A stretch of 64,000 nt of DNA from Datisca glomerata (lineage: Eukaryota; Streptophyta; Magnoliopsida; Cucurbitales; Datiscaceae). This document shows, piece after piece, positions 1-12,754 of the stretch. The stretch spans positions 210,555-274,554 of the forward strand of contig QANY01008095.1 in assembly GCA_003255025.1 (NCBI GenBank), read 5' to 3'. Numbering within the stretch: position 1 is the stretch's first letter; every line of letters begins with the position of its first letter. The position numbers and the translations under genes were made by a program. Under the pieces are notes generated by a model that saw only the letters and a program-made list of their open reading frames with translations, was not told the origin of the DNA and searched no databases.

Positions 1-690
1 GAAATTTATAAGCTCTTTGTTTTCTGTTCTTTTCCTATTACCCCCACTTTTCTGTGAGCACATGGGGAACTTCCAATCTGGTGGATTTGTTAAGTACATG
101 AAAATTTTAGAAGTCCATTTAGCTGAAGTTGTGTATTTTTCACTGTGTTTGAGTAAGGTAGAATATATTGATGAAACTCAGGCTATTAAATGATTTAATG
201 TGGTCTTTTTCTTTTCTTTTTCTATTGATAGGCTTGCTTTGGCTATAATTATGTGATAAAAATGCAACTTGAGACATCCAGAAGTGAAATATATTAATGT
301 ATTATCTTCATTTTGTAAAATGAGCCGTGCTTTAGAAGCCAAAAACTGGATCAAATGAAGAAAATTGACCATAAAAAATTGGTAGTATCGTATTTATGAA
401 GCTGCAGTGATTATTTATAGCAAAAATGATTCTGTTCTTCCTATTGTTAGAAATGGAAAACAGTATACAAGAGTGAAGCCAAAGACTGATATTTCAAACA
501 TCTGAATTTTGAAGCTTCGTTTTTATTGCATAAATGGAAATAGATGCTACCAAAAAACAAAGAAATTATTCCAAAAGACTTGAGAAGTTACTATAATCTG
601 ATGGTCAAACAAATTGGCCTAAAAACAAGTTTTATTATTGATTATGGATCTAATAATCTATAATCTGATGTTCATGGAATTGGCTCTGTT
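1..690. other. 3' flank of RraA-like gene, no gene seen
   Basis: AT-rich sequence with no long reading frame and no recognisable domain. Because the neighbouring gene reads leftwards and stops at 691, part of this stretch is probably its 3' UTR and terminator region. No clear polyadenylation site could be fixed. Confidence 0.4.
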
Positions 691-1191
691 TCATATGGAA
701 AGCTCACATTTTGAAACAAGGATGCCATCACTATCTGCATACAACCACTCCCCTTCATGAATCAAAGTCCCTGCAATGTCAATGGGTATATGCTTTTGTC
801 CAATCCCTCTCCTGTTCGATTTCAAAGGATTAGATCCCAAAGCTCTTACCCCAATATCACACCCATTAATCTCATCTACATCTCTTATGCAACCGCTTAC
901 CACTATTCCTACCCACCCCATGTTTTGAGCCAATTGTCCGAGATTGCCTCCGACCAACGCGCATCTCCTACTTCCGCCACCATCTATGACTAAAACTCTT
1001 CCTTCTCCTTTTGTCTCGAGAAGCTCTCGAACTAGAACATTGTCTTCAAATACCTTGAGAGTGACTACGGGGCCTGAGAATGTTCGAGAATTCCCGTACG
1101 TCTGGAATATTGGCTGTAGCACACGTAATTCTCCGCTTGCTAGAAGTGGTGCGTTTGAATCGCAAACTTCTGCAGTTGCTAGGACAGACAT
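691..1191 (-). CDS. RraA-like protein / putative 4-hydroxy-4-methyl-2-oxoglutarate aldolase
   Basis: Uninterrupted 166-residue frame from ATG (1189-1191) to a stop at 691-693. It has the full length usual for the plant RraA-like family and fits a single coding exon. The family signature is clear: a glycine-rich segment VIDGGGSRRCALVGGNLGQL (about residues 69-88), then GWVGIVVSGCIRD (about 92-104), whose Arg-Asp pair is the metal- and substrate-binding site in HMG/CHA aldolases. Bacterial RraA inhibits RNase E. Plant members are annotated as aldolases cleaving 4-hydroxy-4-methyl-2-oxoglutarate, but their physiological role is not settled. No transit peptide is seen, so a cytosolic location is inferred. 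A good 3' splice site (TTTGCAG, 1203-1209) lies just upstream of the ATG, suggesting a 5'-UTR intron. It appears intact and functional. Confidence 0.93.
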   Translation of the reverse strand: MSVLATAEVCDSNAPLLASGELRVLQPIFQTYGNSRTFSGPVVTLKVFEDNVLVRELLETKGEGRVLVIDGGGSRRCALVGGNLGQLAQNMGWVGIVVSGCIRDVDEINGCDIGVRALGSNPLKSNRRGIGQKHIPIDIAGTLIHEGEWLYADSDGILVSKCELSI

Positions 1192-1202
1192 TTGTTCTAC
1201 TA

Positions 1203-2400
1203 CTGCAAATCAAGTTTCTTAATGTCAATATAAAGTCAGAGATTAGAATTTCAGAAGAATACGCAATAGAACATTAGCACAGGTAATTCATTTAATCTTT
1301 CCCGGTATCTCAAAAGAAATTACAGAGGCAAAACGATATTGCATAAAGGAGGCCGGGACGAAGGAGCATCACATTGTCTGTATCTAGTGAACTCCTCCAC
1401 ATATGAACATGATCTAAACTCTTTTACAAAACATTCAAGCCAACAAATACTAATCAATATGTTTTGCCTGCTATCAAAACTCTATTTATAACAGAAGAAT
1501 CCACCAATCAATACAATCCAAATATGAGAAACGGATCCCCTCGTGTTGGGGAAGGGATTTGTTCAGCAGATCTAGGCCGTTAGCTCAAATTCGAACAACT
1601 CAGATCTCTTGAACACGAAGATCGACAAAATTTGTATGATTGAATGAAGATTGAACATGAGAGAATTCCTATGATGTTTTTGTTTTGGATTTTCCTCTTC
1701 AGTTTGATTTTGCTCACCAATTGACTGACTTATGCAGCAAAGGGAAGTAGTTAGTACCTTTTAGCAATATCTTGACTTAGCTACATTCTGAATTTAGATG
1801 GATGCTAAAATAACGAGGAAAATTTCAAATCTTCTTTCACCCATGCCCTAAACTTCGACTCTCAAACGCTTTAGCAGTTCTTGAAAGCTTCATAAGCCCA
1901 TTTTCCCACTGAGTAGCTTGTTCCCAAATTCAGACAAAAATATGCATCAATCATTCACTACATAAATACAGGACGAAAAAGACATCCTTCAAGAAAAAGA
2001 AAAACACAGAAGCGAATAACTCTCTTAAGTTTTCTACATACCCAATACAAATCCGAAGAACACAGTAATAGCTGAGATAATCCAACCTCACGCACACTCT
2101 AAGTGATATAAAACATAAAACTTTGAAAGAAATTGGTCAACCCCACATGAAATTAAAAATTGAAAAGCAGAAAAAAGATGATATGAAGCTTACCCTGTTA
2201 CCCAGTTGACAGGAAGAAATTTCTGAGTTGAGAGACTCTTTCCAACTTTTCCAGATTGTAAATTTGATAAAGGTGGCGTCTTTCCCACATAAAATGCAAA
2301 AAAACCAAGGGCTAGATGTTGTTTTGGCTGAGGCTGACCACTTTATCAAGATGCAGACCATATTGTTGGTCTCAAGGCATGCTCTGACTAATACATGTTC
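1203..2400 (-). promoter_or_regulatory. upstream region and probable 5'-UTR intron of the RraA-like gene
   Basis: A TTTGCAG acceptor 11 bases before the start codon implies an upstream untranslated exon. The donor exon was not located with confidence. No other gene is visible; short frames here have no domain similarity I recognise. Confidence 0.35.
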
Positions 2401-2530
2401 ATAATATTATCCACAACACTAGCTGTTTCTTTCTTCCTTTTTAATTTTTCTTAATTATTTTGTTACATTAAAAGGTGTAATTCGAATCCAAATATCCACA
2501 ATGAAAAATTGAAATTGATAAATCTAAATA

Positions 2531-2702
2531 ATCATATTTAACAATAGTGTTTAAAGAGCATATTGCATAATAAGGTGAATGAATTAAATATATGTGACGA
2601 GAGAAATAACATAATGATCATATTTAATAATAGTGTTTCGAGAGCATACTGCATAATAGGATGAATGGATTAATTATATGTGACGATAGAAATAACATAA
2701 TA
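2531..2702. repeat. 86-bp tandem duplication (2 copies)
   Basis: Two adjacent copies starting ATCATATTTA at 2531 and 2617, each ending in an AAATAACATAAT segment. They differ by scattered substitutions. The array is AT-rich and non-coding. Confidence 0.75.
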
Positions 2703-4236
2703 TTTTTTTATTGATTTGTTGAGTCTTTTATTGCGCCACATATTTTTTTTATTAACTCAAATTACACCTCGTCATTGTTGGTTTAGTTAATATATTGATA
2801 TTAAAGTATGTTAAATCAACATTAATTACTAACAAAATACTTATTTACAAATATAAAATAGATGAGATTTACTCAATTTAGCTTACTTAAAAAATTAAAA
2901 GATTGAATTATTATATTTAATTAAATCATTTAATTATTTTGTATATAACTATGTAATTTTAAACAATAAATTTCTATTATTTTTTATACAATATATATAA
3001 CTTAAGATTATATTTTTTTCATATTATATATATCTTTAATATTCTCATAATACATACAATATGTATTAACCGATATTACTAAATATTTTTATTAATAGTC
3101 ATTTTATTACATTTAATATAATTAATGTAACTAACTACTAACATAGTAATGATAAATTTAGTCTACTAAAATAATTATTATACATTCGTTAATATATTTA
3201 CTCTGAGTTTATATAAATCTACTTTATTAGTAGAAACATATTTACCTAAAAATCACTATTAGTTTTCCTAAAAATCACTATTAATTTATTTTAAGGAATT
3301 TCTCCATTAAAAAATATGTTTTTAAAAAAATTATATATTTCAAAACAAAAAATATTTCTACTTTAAAATATATAATCACTCTAAATTTATACTTAATTAT
3401 TTTATTAATAAATATAATTTTCCTAAAAACACAACTACTTCCCCTTAAAAGACAGGATTGCTCCATCTGTAGAAAAACATGCATTGAATGAAAAATTATA
3501 CAAATAGTTATAGAAAATATGGGCCATCTGTCTAAAAATATGGGCCCAACTTTTAAATTGTAAAAATGATCGGCCTAGTAGTTAATGTCTTTACCATTAA
3601 GGCCTTAATGAAACGACGAGTTTATTAATGGAAGAAAATAAAAGTGATTATGTGTAATGTATATAAATTAGATACGTATGATATCTAATTTAAATATCAT
3701 CGCATATAACACAAAAAGATCCAAAAAAAAAGCGGTGCCTCACATAAAGCAATTCGGACAAAAGTGAAAAAACCTGAAAGACCATCGTGTAAAACAAAGA
3801 TCATGAGAATCTAAATGGATCTAATTGTTTTCCAATGAAAAATAAAAATTACCAACATGAGGAACGAAGCAACCAATCAATTGAGGAAGGAAAAAAATAA
3901 AAAATCTCAAGTTGCGACGAAGATGAGTGAACAAACGTGTGAAGAGTAATGAACAGAGAATGAGCTTGATCCAATAATGCCTCAATGTTGTCTGAATCTC
4001 AAGGTTGAGCACCGCTGAAAGGAAAAATACCCCGACGTTGCAAGAACCAAAAAATACCAGAGGGAGAGAGCGTCTGGACGAAAAATGTGTAATAAGGGGC
4101 AATTGTGAAAATAAAAAAACCTTTAAGAAATGAGTTATAATTTTCGGCCATACATGTAAATAAAGAAAAAAAAAGGACATTTATGTAGAATAACCTACTA
4201 AAAGTGATGAAATGTGTAATTTCTACTATAGAAAAA
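2703..4236. other. AT-rich intergenic DNA
   Basis: Very AT-rich, with poly-A/T runs. A 119-codon minus-strand frame at 3821-4180 has a low-complexity Phe/Leu-rich product and no recognisable domain, so it is not called a gene. Confidence 0.5.
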
Positions 4237-4513
4237 TGTAAAATAACGTGTAAAATTATATTAGTCTTAGTTTGTTATCTTATATCTAGGGATAGTTGTT
4301 AGTTAGTTTCCTAAACTAGTTTGTTATCTTATATCTAGGGATAGTTGTTAGTTAGTTTTCTAGACTAGTTTGTTATCTTGTATTTAGGGATAGTTATTAG
4401 TTAGTTTCCTATTTTTTAGATTTTTTTTATTCTGAGTTGTTACAGTTTGAAATTTACAAATAGCCATTTGGTTATTCAAGGAAAAATAGGAATTATTATT
4501 CACCAAAATTACA
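4237..4513 (+). repeat. 5' LTR of Copia element
   Basis: 277 bp, TGTA...TACA. It holds three tandem 49-bp units starting at 4268, 4317 and 4366 (TAGTTTGTTATCTT...). It closely matches the right LTR, with few substitutions and a small indel in the third unit, so insertion is not very old. Confidence 0.93.
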
Positions 4514-4526
4514 TGGTATCAAAGCC
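4514..4526 (+). other. primer binding site (tRNA-iMet type)
   Basis: TGGTATCAAAGCC directly abuts the 5' LTR. It differs from the common plant Copia PBS TGGTATCAGAGC by one base. Confidence 0.9.
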
Positions 4527-4607
4527 CTAGATCGACTTTTTTTCTATTCGTTTTCTTCTTCTTCCCCTAACTAGCTGGCGACTCCACATCACTCCCTGTT
4601 AAAAAAA

Positions 4608-5560
4608 ATGCCGTTGCCGCTCTTAGTTCACAGACCTCTGCTGCCATCGACACTGTTCATTATTCTATGTAAATTACTGTGCATAGATTGAACAGACAAA
4701 ACTACCTTGAATGGTCTCAGTCCGTGAAATTTGCGATTGATGGCTGTGGAAAATTGGGATTTCTGACTCGAGAAAAGAAGCAGCCAAAAACAGAGGATGT
4801 AGGATACGAACAATGGCGATAAAAAAACTCTCTTGTCATGGCATGGTTGTTAAACTCCATAGACGCCTCAATTGCCAAGCCTCATATGTTTATGACGACA
4901 ACTAAGGAGGTATGGGATTGAGTTCGTGAAACTTATTCTGAACTAGAAAATTTTTCTCAAATTTTCGAGTTAAAAACTCGACCATGGCAATCCAAACAAG
5001 GGCAGCGGGGTGTTACCACCTACTATAATGAGATGGTGCACGGTGGCAAGAACTGGACCAGTATAATGACGATGTTTGGGAGAGCCAAGCGGACCTCCTC
5101 CAGCACAAGAAACGTGAGGAAAATGATAGAGTTTTCATGTTTCTTGCTGAATTAATCAAAACATGGATGAAGTTAAGGGCATAATTCTTGGTCGCCGACC
5201 CTTACCTTTAATTTCTGAAGTCTTCTCTGAAATTCGGGTAGAAGAAAGCCGCAGAAAGGTAATGTCCAGCAATGAACCAGCCTTTGTTTTAAATAATGGC
5301 ACATCTGCTTTGTTTGTCAAAGGAACTGAGTCCAACAGTGACAAGAAAAAGAAGCTGTGGTGTGATTTCTGTAAAAAATATTGGCATACTCGTGACACTT
5401 GCTGGAAAATACATGGCGAACCGCCTGGTGGAAAGCCGATTCGACCTGAGAGAGCTTTATAATCTATTGCTGATTCTTCTCCAGAGTCACTCAATCCCGG
5501 ACAGTCTCCATTTACAAAGGAACAAATAGAGCAATTGTTGAAACTGTTACATTCCAACTC
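4608..5560 (+). pseudogene. Copia gag remnant
   Basis: After an A-run and ATG at 4608, the gag frame is recovered one base out of phase. It reads LNRQNYLEWSQSVKFAI, typical of the N-terminal Copia gag domain, and is broken by stops near 4680, 4819 and 4918. The last part (5163-5462) is open and carries a CX2CX4HX4C zinc knuckle (CDFCKKYWHTRDTC), the nucleic-acid-binding motif of Gag. The frame is dead because of the upstream stops and phase changes. Confidence 0.85.
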
Positions 5561-8500
5561 TGAAAAGCGTCATGTTCTCTTGTGCAACATGGTAATTCTA
5601 TTTTTTTTGTCCACTTTTGTTTGTATTCAGCCTAGACTACTTGGATTATTGATTCAGGAGTCTCTGAGTTTTTTCTTTTCATATAAGCCTTGTGCAGGAA
5701 ATAATAAAATTCGTATAGCAGATGGCTCTTTTTCTGCTATTGCTGGTATAGGAGATGTAAAGCTCTCCAATACTCAAATTTTGTCTAATGTCCTTCATGT
5801 TCCTAAATTATCCTGCAATCTCATCTCTGTTAATAAACTAACAGGCACATTAAATTGTACTGTAAATTTTTTTTCCTCTTATTGTCTGTTTCAGAATCCG
5901 GCCTTGGGGACGATGATTGGCAGTGCTAGGGAGTGCGATGGTCTTTACATTCTAGATGAGGGGACATTCACGAATAAAGTGGCTTAACAAAGTTCTTGCC
6001 TGCAAGTTGCATCTGATTTTAAAGATGATGAGATTTATTTATGGCATTTTAGACTTGGACATGCAAACTTTCATTATTTAAAGTATTTATCTCCGATTTT
6101 ATTTCGCAATAAAAATCCCTCTTTTTCAGTGTGAAATATGTGTTTTGTCTAAACACCATCGAAGCACATATCCTCCACATGTTTATACATTTTCACAACC
6201 ATTTGCTTTGATGCACAGTGACTTATGGGGACCATCTAGGGTCTCCACATGCAAGGGTAAATGTTAGTTTATTACCTTTATTGATGATAATACTAGGGTA
6301 ACATGGGTTTCTTTGCTAAAAGAAAAATCGGAAGTAGAAAGTGTTTTAAAAAAATTTTATAACATGATTCAAAATCAATTTCAAACGAGTATCAAAATTT
6401 TAAGAAGTGATAATGAGCGTGAATATTTTACACAAGTTTTAGGTACTTTATTTGCTGAGAAAGGAATTGTTCAACAAAGTTCTTGTAATGACACACCTCA
6501 ACAGAACGGTATTGCCGAAAGGAAAAATAGGCATCTTCTTGAGATAAGTCATGCTTTACTTTTTTCAAATAATGTTCCTAAATATCTTTGGGGTGATGTT
6601 ATTTTACATGCTACATATTTTATGAATAGACTTTCTTCTAAAATACTAAACTTCAAAACGCCCATATCTGTTCTTAAAAGTGGTTTCCTAAATCTCGTTT
6701 GTTTTCAGACATGTCTATAAAATTTTTTGGATGTACTATTTTTATAAAAAAAATCCACTTAAAAATGCTAGTAAACTTGACCTTAGAGCAAAAGAGTGTG
6801 TTTTTATTGGTGTTGCTTCAAACCAAAAAGAGTACAAATGTTTTGATCCCACACTTCAAAAAACGTTCGTAACCATGGATGTAAATTTTTTGAAAATATC
6901 CCATTTTTTAATCCTAATCTTAAGGGGAAGAATTAAGTTAAAGATTTAGATTTTGGAATAACAAGTAATAGATTTAATCCTCATTAGAATCTCAAAAATA
7001 TTCCAAAAGTAATTTTAATGATCATACATTAGACCTGAATTTTTTAGGCTATGATTTAGGACATAATGAAAAGTAGATTGAAGAGATTGATAGCAGTAGG
7101 GAAAGTCAGGCAGTAAATAATTCCAAAAATACTGAACAAGAAGGTTGTGAAAATGCTGAATAGAATGTTTATGAGGTAGAAAATGTTTTATAAAATAAAT
7201 CTCAGCAACAAACAGTATGCAACGAGCAGAATGGGACCAAGTTTGACCATGTTTATACACGAAGGCTTCCTCATCAAAGAACTGAAGTCACCTCTGCCTG
7301 GCCACGCCAAGAATCTGAACCAAGATTGGAAAATGAATAAGGTAATTCTTCTATTCCTTCTATTCTTAGTCCCGAATCTGATCTTCCCATAGCTATTAGG
7401 AAAGAAAAACGATCATGTGTCCAATATCCCATGTCTCTTGTTGTCTCTAACTCAAAACTTTCATCTTCTTTTATCACTTTCACCCCCAATGTGTCAAATG
7501 TCCAAATTTCAAATAATATACAGGAAGCTCTAAATGTTCCAGAGTGGAAGAAGGCTGTTATTGAGGAAATGAGTGCTTTAGAGAAAAATCAGACATGGAG
7601 AGTTGAAGATCTACCCAAAGGTGCTCCAATAGTTGGTTGTAAGTGGGTTTTTACGCCCAAATTTAATGGAGATGGCATTCTAGAGAGGCACAAAGCTCGA
7701 CTGGTTGCCAAAGGGTTTACGCAAACCTATGGTATTCATTACACTGAGACCTTTGCTCTGGTAGCCAAACTTAATACTGTTTGAATCTTGTTGTCTATTG
7801 CAGCTAATTTAGATTGGCCATTGAGACAATTTGATGTGAAGAATGCTTTATTAAATGGAAGATTGGAGGAAGAAGTGTACATGCTCCCACCACCTGGCTT
7901 TGAATATAAGTTTGGAAACAAAATGTGCAAGTTGGAAAATGCACTTGATGGCTTGTAACAGTCACCGCGAGCTTGGTTTGAAAGGTTCACTCATGTGGTG
8001 AAGAAACAAGGCTATATACAAGCACAAGCTGACCATACCTTATTCACTCGACACTCAACTAGTGGAAAGATTGCAGCTCTAATTGTTTATGTTGATGATA
8101 TACCTCTTACAGGAGATGATCTAGAAGAATTAGAGGCGATGAAAAATAAGCTCTCTAAGGAATTTGAAATCAAAGATCTAGGTGAAATGAAGTATTTCTT
8201 AGCTATGGATGTTGCACGGTCTAAAAATGGGATTGTCATTTTCCAACGAAAATACATTCTTGATCTTCTAAAGGATGCAGGAATGAGTGAGTGTTGTCCT
8301 ATGGATACTCCTATTGATCCGAACAAGAAACTTGGTGACATTCAGCAAGGAACACTAGTGGATGGCAACAATACCAACGATAGATTGGGAGACTTATATA
8401 TTTGTCTCACATTCATCCTGACATTGCGTTTGCGGTAAGTATGGTAAGTCAATTTATGCATCGCCCTTATAAAGAACATCTTGAAGCTGCTTATCAAATT

Positions 8501-9042
8501 TTGAGGTATCTAAAGAGTAGTCTAGGTAAAGGTTTTTTTTTTCAAAAAGGAAGACAACAGAAGTGTTGAAGCATTTAGTGATGCAGATTGGCAGGCTCGA
8601 TCACTGATAGAAAATCCACCTCTGGCTATTGTACATATGTATGGGGAAATTTGGCGACTTGGAGAAATAAAAAACAAAGTGTGGTTGCAAGGAGTAGTGC
8701 TGAGGGCGAGTACAGGGCTATGGCCAATGGGGTGTGTGAGATCCTATGGATAAGACGGGTTCTACATGAGCTGAAGTTGAAAGTTAGTCTACCTATGAAG
8801 TTGTTTTGTGATAACAAGGTTGCTATAAGTATTGCACATAACCCGGTGCAACAGGACAGAACCAAGCATATAGAGGTTGATCGTCACTTCATAAAATAAA
8901 ACTTAGAAATGGGAGTCATTTGTATCCCATTTGTGAAATCTGAAGATCAAACTACAGATATTTTGACTAAAGGTTTATTTAAACCAACATTTGAGTTTCT
9001 TGTACACAAGTTGGGTATGTTTGATATTTATACGCCAACTTG
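5561..9042 (+). pseudogene. Copia pol remnant (protease/GPI, integrase, RT, RNase H)
   Basis: Domains in order: a GAG-pre-integrase piece (IYLWHFRLGHANFHYLKYL, about 6030-6090); the integrase core with its acidic residues still visible (HSDLWGPS near 6218, RSDNERE near 6405, GIAERKNRH near 6510); RT beginning near 7540 (KWVFTPKFNGDG) with the catalytic YVDD near 8088; and RNase H from 8570 to 8900 (DRKSTSGYC, ARSSAEGEYRAM, DNKVAISIAHNP). Stops or frameshifts occur near 6133, 6265, 6718, 7782, 7956, 8390 and 8560, so no full polyprotein can be made. The terminal frame ends just before the purine tract. Confidence 0.92.
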
Positions 9043-9050
9043 ATGGAGAG
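9039..9050 (+). other. polypurine tract region
   Basis: CTTGATGGAGAG immediately precedes the 3' LTR, where plus-strand priming takes place in LTR elements. It is short and somewhat degenerate. Confidence 0.6.
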
Positions 9051-9331
9051 TGTAAAATAACGTGTAAAATTATATTAGTCTTAGCTTGTTATCTTATATC
9101 TAGGGATAGTTGTTAGTTAGTTTCCTAGACTAGTATGTTATCTTATATCTAGGGATAGTTGTTAGTTAGTTTCCTAGACTAGTTTGTTATCTTATTATAT
9201 CTAGGGATAGTTATTAGTTAGTTTCCTATTTTTTAGATTTTTTTTATTCTGAGTTGTTACAGTTTGAAATTTATAAATAGCCATTTGGATATTCAAGGAA
9301 AAAATAAGAATTATTATTCACCAAAATTACA
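9051..9331 (+). repeat. 3' LTR of Copia element
   Basis: 281 bp, starting TGTAAAATAACG and ending AATTACA. It has the same three tandem 49-bp units as the left LTR, with an extra TAT in the third unit. Confidence 0.93.
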
Positions 9332-9336
9332 AAAAA

Positions 9337-12300
9337 AAAATATTTAGAATTAATTATTTTCATCAATTACATAAATAGTTATAGATATTAAATGGATCAA
9401 TAAATAAGGAAATTAAATATAACTAATGAAAATAATACTATTTTGTCATTTAATGTATCTCTTGTATATAATAACTTTTTGTGTCGCAAAATGTTAATCA
9501 GATTTTTTTTGTGTTATTAGTGTTAGTCAAATTTTTATATACCTCATGTACATATATTTTTTTCTTCTAAATTTTTGGTATAGTCTCCTATATTTTGTAT
9601 TGTTTAGTAAAAAAAATCTAAAAATTTGTTAAATAATTTTTTGGTATAGTCTCCTATATTTATTATTTTAATATATAATAAATATACTAATTATTTTAGA
9701 ATACATTATTTTATTTAGTGTTTAATAATTAATAGTAACTATCTTAGTTACCAAAAAAAAAATAACTGTCTTGGATAATAGTGGAATGAAAATAATAAGT
9801 TATGTTCAAACTAACTTAATTATTAATTTAATTATTTTTGAAAAATAATCAAAAGAATTATAATACATATTAAAATGGTTAAATGTTATAATTTCTAAAT
9901 ATTTAATTTGGATATTACACTTTAAAGATCAACAGAACTGCCAACCCAAAACGTGTACAGTGTTGGACATCACTCACCCCTGAACGTGTGGGGGCTTACT
10001 AAGAGTAAATCGCAGCCGTTAAGAAGTTGACACACTGTTAGTCAACCTCTTAACTAACTGCTATTATACATGTGACAAAAATATATTACTTCGGTTGGGT
10101 TCAGTGTATGAACAAACTCATTAAACCAGTTCCATTACATATAATTGATCTTATTTAATTGGTTTGCTCGTACCCCAATCGAATCTAAACAATCAATTGA
10201 GTTATTTCCTATGAAAATTTTATTTTATTTTTTATTTATTGACTTAATATTAACTTGCTTAAATTTGTTTCTTTTTTATTAAAGAGTTAAAACGATTTTT
10301 TAATTCAAAAATATGAATCGAACTCTAACTTTTCTTGTAAGAAAAAGAAAAAATTATAAATAATTGAAACTAATCCATTAAGGTTTAAATTAATATATTT
10401 TAATGTCAGTAAATAAGAAGAAAAAATGAAGATGGTGAATGGAGAGGATAATGGATCCTCTGTTTTAGACGCATTTTTTTATATTTAACTTTTACTCACA
10501 ACCATCCATTATTATTTGAGTAATTGTAATCATGTCATGCACTTAAATTTGTCATTTATTTAAAGTATTACATTTTTAAGAATGAAAACTTCATTCTCGA
10601 TTCTACAAGAATTTTTATGAAAATCTTTTATTTACTTCTCTTCGATGAAAATTTTATTTTTTTAGAATGTATCCTAATTTTATGTCTAATTCTTCTTCTG
10701 ATGATTGATTCAACCTCGGATAAAAAAGATATACCTTGGTTATATTTCATCTCTTCAACAAGATTAGTAATGAACATAACGACCCTATTGTTCCGATGAA
10801 AATAAGAATCTATGATTAACTTTTTAGAAAATTTCCAAACGAACAATTTTAACGAAATCTTTCAATTTCTTATTTTACTATGTTCAACTCTATTCATCAA
10901 ACCATTGTTACATGTCATGCCATAAATCTTCTTTCAATGACAATCATTAGAGATCTTAGTAAAATATCATTGAATAATATAAACATCAAACTACAATAGC
11001 TAAAGGATTAAAAATTTGAATAAGTATTTAAGTATATTATTTTTGAAAGAAAACTATTAAGTATATAAACCGATTTTTGCAAAGAGAACTGCATAATAAT
11101 CGACTCTTTTATTATTAAAAATCAACATTTTTTTCATAAAAGCATAACATTTTTATATTATTTCAATAGTTTTTACTCTTTCGACAAAGTATTTATTAAA
11201 TTTAATAAAGTATTTACCATTTAAATATTTATTAAAATTCTAAAGTAGCTTGTTTGGATAAAATATTGTAGTAGAAAAAATAGTAAGAAGTTTTATGGTT
11301 GAAATTCAAATATTAGAAAATTATTTTAAGTGCATGGCATGGTATGAATCGTTAGATGACTTCCTATAATCTTTAAGTGTGATCATGAAAATTCAAGGAT
11401 ATATAGAGAAAAATATTTAAGGAGAGGACTCATATCCGAATGGTAAGAGTGTACTAAAATAAGACATAATAAAAATAAGGTGAAAATTTATAAAAATTTT
11501 AAACTAGGGAGTACATAAAAAATGTGAAAATTATAATATTTAACCATTCTAATAGGGTGTTATAGATTTTTAGACTTTTTTAAAAATAATTAAGTTCCAA
11601 ATTAGTTTAACCATAACTTTTTATTCCCATTTCACTCTTATTTAAGACAATTGTTATTAATTGTTAAATAAAAATAAAATGATAATTGTAAACAATTAAT
11701 ATATTTATTACGTATTTTATAAATGACTAAAAATAGGCTTGTATTATTTAAAATTAAAAATATTATAACGGAATTATTTTTAGTAAATTCTAGAAAACCT
11801 TTAGATTTTCCAATTCAAACAAAACAAAATTAATGAGATCAATAGTATCAAAATTATATAGCTCCAATTTTGTTCGATATTCTTCATATCTCAGAGTGGA
11901 TTCAGTGAGCTTCTTTAATTGTGATTGGAGATCAACAACGTGCAGGTTGTTTATGTTTTTTTAGCCTCCATTAATGGATTTTGTTTCATCTTTGGAAAAA
12001 ACATAATGCATTGTTCGAAATAAATCCATTAAATTATGAATATATAATGAGAATTATTACAGTGAAATCTATATCGACGATTTTTTCCCAAGTCACCATA
12101 TTTATGAAGTTTTTTTTCCTGTTTGGCAGGAAAAACGTTTGATTATTTAAGTATAATTTATATACTGATACTATTTACGGAAATTTTTTTATATAATTTT
12201 CTCACATCATTAATCTTTATACAAGATTACAATGATTAGTTACCGAATTATTTGTATAATCATTTATTAATATATTATAATTATTTTGTAAACTATTCTA

Positions 12301-12740
12301 ACAATTTCTCATTATGCACAGTTTTTAGTTCGTTTCGAGGTAATGAGGTTGTAATTCTAGTTTAAGTTTTAAGAAGGATTCAACGTATTTTTATACATAT
12401 ACTTGCGTGGAAATTAGTAAAAATGAAGTAAATAAGTTGTCATGAGTTTTACATAATTACATTAAAAATAATTTATGCATTATTAATGAAAAATGCAGTA
12501 GTAGTTAGTACTTATTGTCTGAATTTGATTACCATATAGAATACCCATTCAACTTTAATCAATTTTTTAAATAGAGTCCATCAATTGTTACTTTTTCTTA
12601 ATTTTTCTTTCAACTTTCATGAGCAATCCAATGTACCTCATCTGTTAGATTTTTCATCTTCTATCCGTTAAGTTGGTCACGCGCTAATTTGGACAAAATT
12701 GTCCTTCCCTAAACAAAACGGACGTTTTGTTTTTTGGACA
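9337..12740. other. AT-rich intergenic DNA without recognisable gene
   Basis: Long A/T-rich stretch. Two overlapping opposite-strand frames of 60-72 codons at 10617-10846 have no domain and no codon pattern suggesting a gene. A less AT-rich patch at 9930-10080 has no identifiable function. Confidence 0.5.
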
Positions 12741-12754
12741 GAAAAAAAAGACAA

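Larger units (their letters stand above)
4237..9331 (+). mobile_element. complete but degenerate Ty1/Copia LTR retrotransposon
   Basis: Direct terminal repeats begin TGTAAAATAACG and end AAAATTACA. The left LTR is followed at once by a primer binding site TGGTATCAAAGCC, complementary to initiator tRNA-Met. The right LTR is preceded by a purine tract. Domain order between them is gag, zinc knuckle, GAG-pre-integrase, integrase, reverse transcriptase, RNase H, which is the Copia order (IN before RT). The flanks AAAAA (4232-4236) and AAAAA (9332-9336) fit a 5-bp target duplication but are low complexity. Several in-frame stops and frame changes make it incapable of autonomous movement. Confidence 0.95.

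Noticed and set aside
757..1277. Plus-strand frames of 65-92 codons
   Set aside because: They are antisense to the well-supported RraA-like gene and encode no recognisable domain.
3821..4180. 119-codon minus-strand frame
   Set aside because: Low-complexity Phe/Leu-rich product, no domain, in AT-rich non-coding DNA.
10617..10846. Overlapping opposite-strand frames of 60-72 codons
   Set aside because: AT-rich chance frames without domain or splice context.
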